From assembly GCA_905116865.2 (NCBI GenBank), contig CAJHNH020000809.1:255802-319801 (forward strand): 64,000 nucleotides of DNA, given 5' to 3'. How positions within the stretch are numbered: position 1 is the stretch's first letter; each line of letters begins with the position of its first letter. Source of the DNA: Candidula unifasciata. Taxonomy: Eukaryota; Mollusca; Gastropoda; Stylommatophora; Geomitridae. Positions 54,906 through 64,000 of the stretch are shown one piece after another. The translations under genes were made by a program, and so were the position numbers. Below the pieces are notes generated by a model. The model made no database searches and was not told where the DNA came from. It was given only the letters and a program-made list of their open reading frames with translations.

Positions 54906-57461
54906 CAGTGTTGCCACTTGGGATGTTATACATCCAGATTTAGATGTATTCTCTTGCATTTAGAGGATGTTTTTGACGTCTAGATGGTAGATGTTTTTCT
55001 AGATCTTTTTCAATAGGGGTTTGATATTTTATAGATTTTTTCTTTCTTTCAATGCCTGTTTAATAATTACTGTGTAAAATATTTACTACAGTATTTTTGA
55101 TTTTGTTTGGCAGGTACATTGTGACAACTGCGATTACTTAAACTTCGAACTCTCACTAGGGTCAAAGTTCTAATATCTGGCAGCCCCGGTACTGATTAAA
55201 AGCGCGCGTAAATCATACTAACTTTGTTTCAAACCGTATCCTCACTGTGCTGACTTTATGTTTCTTTTTCATCCTTTAAAATATAATTGCTAACCTTCAG
55301 ATGCGGCTTTCACTTTGAAAAGTCATTCAACATGCTAAAAGTAAAGTATGTGCAAACATTTCAGAAAGAGCGGCTGCATGTTGACAAAATTTAAGAATGG
55401 GTGATGGCAGTTCCTGGGGATATGACCAAGGCTCGTTGTAAGTACTGCAAGTGTAAAATTAAAGCGAAAATACAAGACTTAAAGAGTCATGCAGAGACTA
55501 ACAAGCATAAAACAGCAGTTCCATTCAAAGATATTACACCGCTGATATCTGTTTTTAGAGCTACACTGATAAAAAAAAATCATCAAAAGTTGAAGGATCG
55601 GTCGCAATGTTTTTAAGTTGTCATTGTGCAATTTCAAACTGTGACTATTCGATTGATTTGTTTAAAAACACTATTTCTGACAGTAAAGTTATGGATGAAT
55701 TGAAAATGGATTGCAGCAAGTGTACACATATTATGAGAAATACTTTATTTTCTCACGTTGAAAAAGATTTAATCAGTGATGTTCCTACAAATAAATATAG
55801 TTTATTATTAGACGAATCAAATGTTATTTCTGTACTGAAAGTGCTTGGTGTGTGTATTATATATTAAAGCAACAATACAGACAAAACGTAGTTTCTACAT
55901 ATCTACAAAGTATGATGCAGAAAGTATAGTTTAGAAACTGAAGAAACTTTTAATTAGTAAACAGTTAGACTTGAAGAATTTGGCTGCAGTTGGTACTGAC
56001 AATGCCTTCGTGATGGTTGGTATAAACAATGGCGTTTATGCCAAGTTGAAGGAAGCTATCCCATCGTTAATACTAATAAAATGTATGTGTCATTCATTGC
56101 AGCTAGCATTATCACAGGCTTCATCTGAATGTTTAACAAGGAATTTGGAATACTTTATTGCTGAAACACATAGCTGATTTTCCAAATCATTTGTCATATA
56201 ACAGAAACATTATATACAGCCTTGAATGATGGTTCCACACCACTAAAAATTCTGTCAGATTGCAAAACTAGACGGTAACCAATTCACCCAGCTGTTGAAA
56301 GAATTGTAAACCAATGTTTGGAGTTGAAGACCCACTTTGAAATAACAAGACAAAGTGAAAAGTGCTACACAGCTGAAATACTACATGGAATGGACAGTGA
56401 TGAAAAAATAATTGGCATTCCTTATCTTTTTACAACCTATTCTAATGGAAGTGCAAAAAGTTAATAAACTGTTCGAATTTAAACATGTTGATAAAGTTAA
56501 ATTACTTGACGATCTCACTTTGCTATTTCACTCAGCTGGTAAAAGACTGGTATTGCCAACTTCTAAAGCTGATTTGCTCACTTGCACTATAGAGAGCTAT
56601 TTGGCTCAAAAGCCATACCTTGGATATCAAATCGAATCAAAAATTGATGATTTAAAAACAAAAGGACTGTTAACAGAGAATGGAGAGAACTACTTAAGAA
56701 AACGCTGTCAAGATTTCCTTATCTCATTATTCAAGCAATTGAAGCAGAGACTTCCTGAAAATCTAGATGTATTAAAAAAAGTTGACTCTTTTCTGTGAGC
56801 AACATACTTCAGCCAGTAAAGGACATACCTAAATATTGTGAAGTTATGACATTTTTAGGGGCTACTGATAATAGTGTGGTAGAAGTAGAATATCAACTAA
56901 CCAAAACAAAACAGAAACTGAAGCGTTTTGGAGTGAAGTGAGACAATTTAAATATACCTCATCAAACAGTCAATTCTGTAAGCTCTTTGAATGTGCCATG
57001 TCTGCCATGATACTACCCCACTCAAATGCTGACGTTGAAAGAGTTTTCAGTGCTATGAATTATATAAAATCTAACCTAAGAAATAGAATGAAACTTGACC
57101 TCTTAAATTTTATCTTGACAATAAAATTCGGCCTGATGAGAGTAGGAAAATGCTGTTCCACTTATCAGCTCCATGATTGTGTATTAAAAGAAATTGGAAC
57201 AGCTAAAGCATACCAAAGTATTTTTGGATCTGAAGCTTCAACTTCATCATCCAAGCTAAGTTTATTCTGTGGATCTTGTGAGGCAGACATAAGTAAAGAT
57301 GAGGACATGATTCTATAGGGTAAGTCACATCAATAGCTATGTAATTTGACTCTTTCCATTTAGATCTTTTCTAGATGTTTCCTCACGCAAATTTAGATGT
57401 TTGTAGATATTTATTTTACTCCGTTCTGGATGTTTTGTGTCAAAGAAAAGTGGCAACTCTG
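54906..57461 (+). mobile_element. hAT transposon (family E), copy 2, 2556 bp
   Basis: The ends are cagtgttgccacttg at 54906 and, in reverse, cagagttgccactttt ending at 57461. Perfect 8-bp TSDs, gctcgggc, lie at 54898-54905 and 57462-57469. It is the longer sister of 15000-17329, and the two align over nearly their whole length. Confidence 0.96.
55389..57318 (+). pseudogene. hAT transposase (family E copy 2), broken
   Basis: 55401-55616 carries the BED-type finger intact: C13, C16, H30 and H36 in ARCKYCKCKIKAKIQ ... KSHAETNKH. 55607-55867 continues with TNKYSLLLDESNVISVLKVL, where the first catalytic Asp is expected. 55971-56177 has GTDNAFVMVGINNGVYAKL and LIKCMCHSLQLALSQ. 56412-56798 is the helical region, and 56938-57318 the dimerisation domain with ILPHSNADVERVFSAMNYIK and ending in SCEADISKDEDMIL. 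Stops and shifts separate the pieces. Compared with copy 1 it keeps the zinc ligands and the core segment missing there. Confidence 0.93.
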
Positions 57462-57469
57462 GCTCGGGC

Positions 57470-58246
57470 TTGAAGCTGGTGGTTTTACCACAGACATTGA
57501 TTTCTCACTGCGGACTTAGTCTTGTGTTTGTATCTTGGTGTATTTCATTTAGTTTAGTGTGTGCAGTCATCACTTTACATTTCTGTACCTGACATCGTTG
57601 ATTACTCGGAGGACGACAGAACCTGAAGTGGACACGCGTTGAGGATCTGTGAGGTGAGAATGATGTGACCAAGAAATTGTTGTACAGACCCCGGAAACGA
57701 TCGGCCCTGGGTGCCAATGTACAAGTTGAAGTCAGTCACGTTTACTTTAGCTGTACAACAGGAGAGGGGACAGTCACACACACACTTAGTCCAAGTCCGG
57801 GGGATAGATTTACTAGTCGTTTATCATTTGCTTCTTTTATTACTTTTAAAAACAAAGTGACCATGTTTTCATAAAAAAGCTTGTATGCTTTAGACTTTAG
57901 CTTTAGTTCTTTCAATAATGGATAAGATACGATACACTTGCAAGCCATTTTCTCGAAAACTGCCTGTTAGATCGCAATGATTTTTTGCTTGCAGCCTTAG
58001 AATATCCATGACGCAAAAATAGTGGTATTCCTTAGTCCACAGATGCCCAGGATACCGAATATCAGCCAGTTCCTTTGATCTTGTCGAACCAATGTAAATA
58101 ATTAGAGTAAACTTTTATATTTACAGTAAACTTCTGAATTTCCAGTTCTATTTTTTCAGAGGTGTGTCTTCATAATACATTGATCTTGATCTGTGAAGTA
58201 AATTTATTAGTTGTCATTAATGTTCAGTTGAGTTGAGCTGAATTAA
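57470..58246. other. no recognisable gene
   Basis: Non-repetitive sequence with a short CA run near 57774-57785. Overlapping short frames on both strands carry no motif I recognise. Confidence 0.4.
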
Positions 58247-58575
58247 GAAAGCCGTCACAGCACTCCGGGCATTCTCATTCCCATGTGCACTCTATCCCCA
58301 TCTTCAGCAGCCAGCGCAGAGTTCCAGCACTAATGGTACTGGACACAGTCTAATTATATATCCATGTTGCCTTTCCTCTGAGTGTAGTGTGCCGGCCAGG
58401 CCTATTGGTCACACCCAGGAGAATCATTCTTTCCAGGCCATGATAATCTTTCTTTTCTGTCTTGGTTACTTGTTCCCAGAGGGCCTTGATGACATCTGCC
58501 TTGTCATTTATCAGTTCACCACCCAGTGGTGCAGATCCAGTATGCCACAGATAGTATCTCCCTTTGGTCACTATA
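58247..58575 (-). mobile_element. LINE family W fragment, diverged
   Basis: Blocks such as gtcacagcactccgggcatt and catcttcagcagccagcg match the left part of the family W copy at 32647-33185. The minus frame 58350-58571 reads LINDKADVIKALWEQV and ERMILLGVTNRPGRHTTLRG, matching HDKADVVSALWES and LMQQGVTRGSGRYS there. The RNase H core itself is not present. Confidence 0.75.
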
Positions 58576-59114
58576 AGTAGGTATTACAATTTCTATGCCA
58601 CACCCCCATTTCACTGGAAATTGAGACCGTTAAGTTACACGAGGGGTCGGTCCCTGAAATTTTTTGCATTTCCGTACTATTTAAAACAATGTTTTCCCGT
58701 AATGAATTTAAATAATGCGGACACAAACAATACATTGCACAATTTATTGCCAGGCATATTTTGCTGTATCTCGTCATGTGCATTACTACAGAGTTACAAC
58801 AACATTAAATGAAGCACAAAACTAAATAAATCCAAATGAAATGCGAATAGTTAGTTTCTCTCAACAGATTGTGTGTGTGTTTAGGCTGCCGGAAGCTCAC
58901 TGTAGTCTCGTGACTTACCAGGTTAACTTAAAATTTAATATAAATTCTGTCTGCTTGCAAAGGAGGGGATTTTTGATTTTAATTGTTAAAGTTTGGCGAT
59001 TCTCAACAGTCTCCTGTTCTGAGTGTGATAAACCACACAGAAAGCACTGTCTGTGTCAGTTAATTATCTGGAATTAAGTAGATGACGTCTTATGGAAGAA
59101 ACGGGTTCTTTCCT
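58576..59114. other. no recognisable gene
   Basis: AT-rich non-repetitive sequence. No feature is supported. Confidence 0.4.
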
Positions 59115-59800
59115 CTAGACTGGTCTCGACACTCTTGAAGAATCACTGAGCTGTGTATGTAGCCATTTGGATATGTGCTCTGCCACTCTATTTCCAAGCT
59201 GTCTCTCCGTTCCACCAATGTAAGTCAACTGGCACTTACATGTAAATTGGTAAATACAATTGGATTTGGTGTATGGACAAACGAGCTGTTTAATAGGTGG
59301 GGTTGGGATAGGAGTGGTCTTGTACCGCACTACTGGAACAGCCGCAAAGAATGTTTGGCCAACTGCTGTTTTCAGTCGGTCCTCATCACCTCGAAAATTC
59401 AGTTGGATAAATACTCGTAGTTTGGATAATGTAATTTCGTTCGAGGTAGGGTTGGGTAGGGTGCAGTGACGTTTGATGAAACCTATGGGGTACCCATTCA
59501 GTAGTAGAGTTGACTTGAGAGTTTTAATTTCTGCAGCTAGTGTGTCTTCTGTGCAAATCTTTAAGGCCTGGTTGAACAAGTTTCTAACTACGCCCCGTTT
59601 GTAATGAATAGGTGCAAGACTTAAGTTTAGGTACTGGCCGGTCCATGTTTCTTTTCGGTGCACTTATCTTTGGATACTGCCATCCTCTGTACCTGCAATA
59701 AGTACATCAAGGAATAGTAAAGTACCGTCATGTTCGTGTTGTAACGATAATGTGATGTTTCTGTGTGACTGGTTCATGGTGGTATATTATACTCGATACT
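59115..59800 (-). pseudogene. Penelope-like element, RT end plus GIY-YIG endonuclease
   Basis: On the minus strand near 59750-59670: LSLQHEHDGTLLFLDVLIAG and TEDGSIQR, the end of a Penelope-type RT, then a stop followed by VHRKETWTGQYLNLSLAPIH and YKRGVVRNLFNQAL. The linker (PNPTSNEITLSKLRVFIQLN) leads to NCIYQFTCKCQLTYIGGTER and QLGNRVAEHISKWL, which form the GIY-YIG nuclease core (IY ... YIG, then Arg and Glu-His). The frame 59115-59663 is open for 182 codons. The endonuclease would nick DNA for target-primed reverse transcription. The 5' part of RT is absent and one stop interrupts. Confidence 0.88.
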
Positions 59801-60361
59801 AGCTGCTCAGAAACAAACGTAAACATGAGCAATACCTACAGCAGAGGTTAGATTACCATGTTTATTAATAATACCTATCTGCTACTGACATTCTTGCCTG
59901 ATGGCCTCCATGCTGAGAAAATGAATTTCTTTCCTCACAGACACATCTTGAGCATTTAAAAATAAACTGAAAACTGTAATGTCAGATATATACCAGCCAG
60001 CAAACAGATCAGATGGGACATACATTAATAAAGTAAAATGTTCTTTTTTCCCTTTTACCCTAGGAAATGCTGCTCCATGAAAACACAACATAAATCCAAA
60101 GCGAATCACAAAGGAGCTTATTCAATAATTTTACTCCATGAAAACATAACACTGAATCACAAATAGGGTTATGAGTGGTTACCTTAGATTATTTTGAACA
60201 AGTAAATAAAATATCAAGCAGTGACTAGTTAAGGAGAAGAGGGGGACACTTTAGCGAAAGATGCTCAGTAAAATGAAAAAATTACACGCAAAGATTGAAA
60301 GTATGATTATGTTAAATCAGTAAGAAGGGCGCTTATTGGCAGTTGGTTATCAAACAATATG
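59801..60361. other. no recognisable gene
   Basis: AT-rich sequence with a local duplication: ctccatgaaaacacaacata (60072) resembles ctccatgaaaacataacact (60133). No coding motif was seen. Confidence 0.4.
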
Positions 60362-60430
60362 GGGGTCTCCATGGCAAAGTGGCCAAGATGTTAGCCTCGC
60401 ACTAGGAAGGTTGAGGTCGGTTAATTTTAC
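60362..60430 (+). repeat. tRNA-like SINE head, degenerate
   Basis: ggtctccatggcaaagtggc contains a good Pol III A box (tggcaaagtgg, 60372-60382), and ttagcctcgcactaggaagg resembles an anticodon arm. The expected B box position reads ttgaggtcggttaattttac, only weakly like the consensus. A worn tRNA-derived SINE start is the best reading; no tail or TSD was identified. Confidence 0.4.
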
Positions 60431-60604
60431 AAATGTGTTGTTCGGCTCAAAAATGCATTGTTTTAAAATGGAGACCTATGGTAGCTGTTGCTGGAGCTAC
60501 GGTATTCAGGCTTCATGCAACGCTCTCAGCATGCGGCTAGCCATTCTTTGGAGAAAGACCGAGCCATGTGAAACCAGTCATGATGCAAATATTTGTTGTT
60601 AAGT

Positions 60605-61900
60605 TTAATGTCTTAACATGTCTCCAGAAAGTAGAGTATTTGAGGCAAGCATTGATCTGGTGTTGATCGAGGAATGACAAGTAATGTCTGCCTGAAATCT
60701 CCTGCAAGAAGTTTTAATGCGTTCCAAAATGGTCTCATGTCTCCACGCAGATCTTGCAATGATCGATCGAGAGCCTGTAGTTTTTTTTTGCCCATGCCGG
60801 ATGTTTTCGAAATGTTGCACGTGGGAGCGCCAATGAAGTGCAGGTTCAGTGGCAGTCTCAAAGCAGAATGAGCAGTTCGTCCACGTGGTAGCAGTGTGCA
60901 GATATTCCGGATGTCGAAAGAGTTAAGGCTACCTTATTTTGGGATCGAACTGATGCCATAATCAATCTAATAAGGAAAGTCTTACCAGTTACTTCTGGTG
61001 AATCTAAGAAGAAGATATCTCCAACCCCGTTATAGACATTATGTGTGACTTGATCATAAATGCCTCGCCGTTCAAGCGTTAGCTTAGGAATACTTGACTG
61101 CACATACGACAAAAGATCAACCGTGTTGTAATGTTCCTGACGACGCAAGTCTGAATTGAATAAAGCAGCAGCAGATTAATTCGGTGATGGCAGTCCCAAT
61201 TGATTGAGAACTTTGTTTGCGATGTCTAAGCCCAAATCCTCAATCAGTATCAACGCTTGGTTGTAGATGCCTGCATTGAAATCCATGTTCACAATTGAAT
61301 TATCAATGCATACTCGACGGAGAATATCGCCAGCCATTTGTGATTTATATTTATCCCATAACTGTTGGAGATGACGGAGAGCAGGCGGTCAATATGATTG
61401 CAAACAAAGCACAAATTTGATGTGGATGTGATGTGTTGCATTTGTCTCTAATGCATACATCCCAGTGATGGTCGTTCTCCAATAAATTCAGAGCTTGACA
61501 GAGTGTAACACCGTTGACTATTCTCAGCTGCTGGAAAGACGTTGCACCGGGCACATTTACCAACAGCAAGCAAAGAAAGAAGCTCTCATCTTGATTGGGA
61601 TGCATGGTGTACAGTCTGCCTATCGTAGTCTCTCTAAATGTGCCAGGATGTCCATCGACTGGCTCTCCTCATTTGCGTCATTGAAATGATTTTCTACTCG
61701 CATTCCATGTTTAGTACGTAGGCACTTCCGAATGCAGAAGTGTTTTTGCAAAAGTGTCACTCTGACATAACGTGAAGATAGCACTTAACGTTGTAGCTGT
61801 ATAATGTCCAGACCTTTGCTGCTTTGAATGTTTCTTTTCTGTTCACCATTTACTGCCATTTGTTAGCAAAGGTATAGTGGGCATTACCCCAGATTCCTCC
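60605..61900 (-). pseudogene. Helitron-type Pif1 helicase, decayed
   Basis: Minus-strand segments in order: a NDANEESQSMD-type and YDRQTVHHASQ stretch near 61600-61690, then FFLCLLLVNVPGATSFQQLR (61351-61605), LTLERRGIYDQVTHNVYNGV and DIFFLDSPEVTGKTFLIRLI (60858-61148), where the Walker A loop is altered, then LQALDRSLQDLRGDMRPFW and LLAGDFRQTLLVIPRST (60613-60861). This string of motifs is that of the Pif1-like helicase in the Rep-Hel protein of Helitrons. The Rep nuclease part and the ends of the element were not found. Stops and shifts separate the blocks. It would have unwound DNA during rolling-circle transposition. Confidence 0.85.
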
Positions 61901-62873
61901 AAATATACAGTATCATAGCCTTGCCTCCGTCGCTCATGGATCTGCTCCAGGTTTTTTTTTGGACTAGCAATCAAATGTGGCTTTTCACAAATAATATTCC
62001 TTCGACCTACAGTTTTCCTGAAAACTTGTTGCTCTTACAATTTTCCACATACTACTTTGTGAAATGTTAATACTGCATTGTGATTTCAATGTTAATTTTA
62101 GTTTTTGGAGAGTTAACAAGTTGATTTGTCTCTAACATTTTTAAGATCTCAAGTCTAATGCCATTTACATTAAAGTCATCAACTTTCCTTTTCTTTCCTT
62201 GCTTGACATGAGTGTACTCTGTTTCCTGTCTAATCCAGCGGTTAAATGTTGCTGTATCCAGACCAAACCCAGATCGTGTTAGTTTCTCTGGATCATAAAT
62301 ATCACAGCATAAATGTTTTAGATTACCTGAGAAAGTGCTGGTACGGTAAAACGGTAACCTTCTGCATTGTTATAAATTTGCATCTCAAATTCGTTTTGAA
62401 ATATGATGTCTGTGTCAGCTTTTATAAGCTAACTAGCTATAGTACACCGTAACTCAACACTTTGCAAATGTGCCTTTGACTAAACAACTTTGACTGACAT
62501 CTTGTTTTGCTTCAGGTCACTAACAGTGTGACCTTGCTTGAGAAAATCATGAAATTACATAGCTTTTCTTTGACTCCCTGTTAAACCAGTCATAGTTTGC
62601 ATGACTTCATGAAACTAATGACAGTAAACCTTCCATATCTACCAAGACAGTTTCATGATAAACATATATATCTGTAAAGAAGAAAAAAAAACTACATATG
62701 ATATTCTTCTTTAGTGGAAAATGTTCTTCCTGAACGATATGAATATTCTAAGGCTGCATGCAAACAACAACAAAAGCCATTGTGATCTGAGAGACAGTTT
62801 TCAAGAAAATAGCTAGCATCTATGTTTATAACTATAGGCTAGGATTCTCTACTTGACAACAATATACGTTCTC
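61901..62873. other. no recognisable gene
   Basis: About 1 kb without a supported feature. It could contain further, unrecognisable Helitron sequence (the helicase lies just left on the minus strand). AT-rich, no repeats of note. Confidence 0.4.
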
Positions 62874-64000
62874 TCGTTGACTTAACAGTAAACATTCTCT
62901 CGTTGACTTGGCAATATACATTCTCTCCTTGACTTGTCAGTATATATTCTCTCCTTGACTTGGCAATATGCATTCTCTCCTTGACTTGTCAGTATATATT
63001 CTCTCCTTGACTTGGCAATATGCATTCTCTGCTTGACTTGGCAATATACATTCTCTGCTTGACTTGGCAATATACATTCTCTCCTTGACTTGACAATATA
63101 CATTCTCTCCTTGACTTGGCAATATACATTCTCTCCTTGACTTGGCAATATACATTCTCTGCTTGACTTGGCAATATACATTCTCTGCTTGACTTGGCAA
63201 TATACATTCTCTGCTTGACTTGGCAATATACATTCTCTGCTTGACTTGGCAATATACATACATTCTCTGCTTGACTTGGCAATATACATACATTCTCTGC
63301 TTGACTTGGCAATATACATACATTCTCTGCTTGACTTGGCAATATATACATTCTCTGCTTGACTTGGCAATATGCATTCTCTGCTTGACTTGGCAATATA
63401 CATACATTCTCTGCTTGACTTGGCAATATACATACATTCTCTGCTTGACTTGGCAATATACATACATTCTCTGCTTGACTTGGCAATATATACATTCTCT
63501 GCTTGACTTGGCAATATACATTCTCTGCTTGACTTGGCATTATATATACATTCTCTGCTTGACTTGGCAATATACATTCTCTGCTTGACTTGGCAATATT
63601 CATACATTCTCTCCTTGACTTGGCAATATACATTCTCTGCTTGACTTGGCAATATACATACATTCTCTCCTTGACTTGGCAATATACATACATTCTCTCC
63701 TTGACTTGGCAATATACATTCTCTGCTTGACTTGGCAATATACATTCTCTGCTTGACTTGGCAATATACATACATTCTCTCCTTGACTTGGCAATATACA
63801 TACATTCTCTGCTTGACTTGGCAATATATACATTCTCTGCTTGACTTGGCAATATACATTCTCTGCTTGACTTGGCAATATACATTCTCTGCTTGACTTG
63901 GCAATATACATACATTCTCTGCTTGACTTGGCAATATACATTCATTCTTGCTTGACTTGGCAATATACATTCTCTGCTTGACTTGGACAATATACATTCT
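62874..64000. repeat. 26/28/30-bp minisatellite, about 40 copies, runs off the window
   Basis: The unit cattctctgcttgacttggc, aatata is 26 bp. Insertion of TA or CATA at the unit end gives 28- and 30-bp forms, and ctcc/ctgc is a common point variant. 26-bp units dominate 62900-63250 and longer units are interspersed after it. The long minus-strand frames (up to 371 codons) reflect absence of stops in the unit. The array continues past 64000. Confidence 0.97.

Noticed and set aside
62882..63997. Minus-strand frames of up to 371 codons at the right end
   Set aside because: They are products of the 26/28/30-bp array; unit length changes move the reading register and overlapping frames are equally open.

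Overview
This is a eukaryotic, non-genic window, and every recognisable coding segment in it belongs to a transposable element. The mix of elements suggests an invertebrate animal, and a mollusc or other lophotrochozoan would fit. It includes several LINE lineages, hAT and Tigger DNA transposons, a Penelope-like GIY-YIG element, a Helitron-type helicase, tRNA-derived SINEs and many long minisatellites. The phylum is my inference, because no host gene was found that would fix it. I see no host exon, rRNA or functional tRNA gene, no bacterial-style operon and no CRISPR array.

Layout. 0-6.4 kb: two short minisatellites, an unrecognised A-rich stretch, a 45-bp minisatellite with higher-order structure, and two copies of a dispersed repeat. 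6.4-9.6 kb: a LINE fragment (family A) split by a retroposed tandem sequence, which is itself split by a second LINE (family B); target-site duplications (TSDs) date the order. 10.4-12 kb: a LINE 3' end carrying a Tigger element. 12.4-14.7 kb: a 42/44-bp array. 15.0-17.3 kb: a hAT element with perfect 8-bp TSDs. 17.8-20.8 kb: a 43-bp array containing a 1032-bp duplicated block. 21.5-24 kb: 46-bp and 33-bp arrays. 24.1-27.7 kb: a decayed R2-like LINE interrupted by a minus-strand LINE whose RNase H region is triplicated. 27.8-31.2 kb: a LINE fragment followed by three arrays.

31.7-33.7 kb: an internally deleted hAT and a small hAT-type MITE. About 33.7-42.0 kb: the most complete element, a LINE with gag-like ORF1, APE endonuclease, RT and RNase H, interrupted inside RNase H by an opposite-strand LINE with a nearly intact RT. 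42-50.8 kb: SINE and LINE fragments, simple repeats and unrecognised sequence. 50.8-54.6 kb: a MITE containing a large hAT that contains a SINE, with a LINE inserted beside it; each insertion has its own TSD. 54.9-57.5 kb: a sister copy of the 15-kb hAT. 58.2-62 kb: LINE, Penelope-like and Helitron remnants. 62.9 kb to the end: a 26/28/30-bp array running off the window.

These parts do not work together as a pathway. The window is a record of insertion into insertion plus local minisatellite growth. The points most worth a second look are the retroposed 1.17-kb tandem unit at 6.4-9.3 kb, the 33-bp array whose variants are almost all synonymous in one frame, the higher-order structure in the 45-bp and 43-bp arrays, and the birth of deletion derivatives in the hAT families. 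Coordinates ending at a TSD are exact; most other element edges are approximate.
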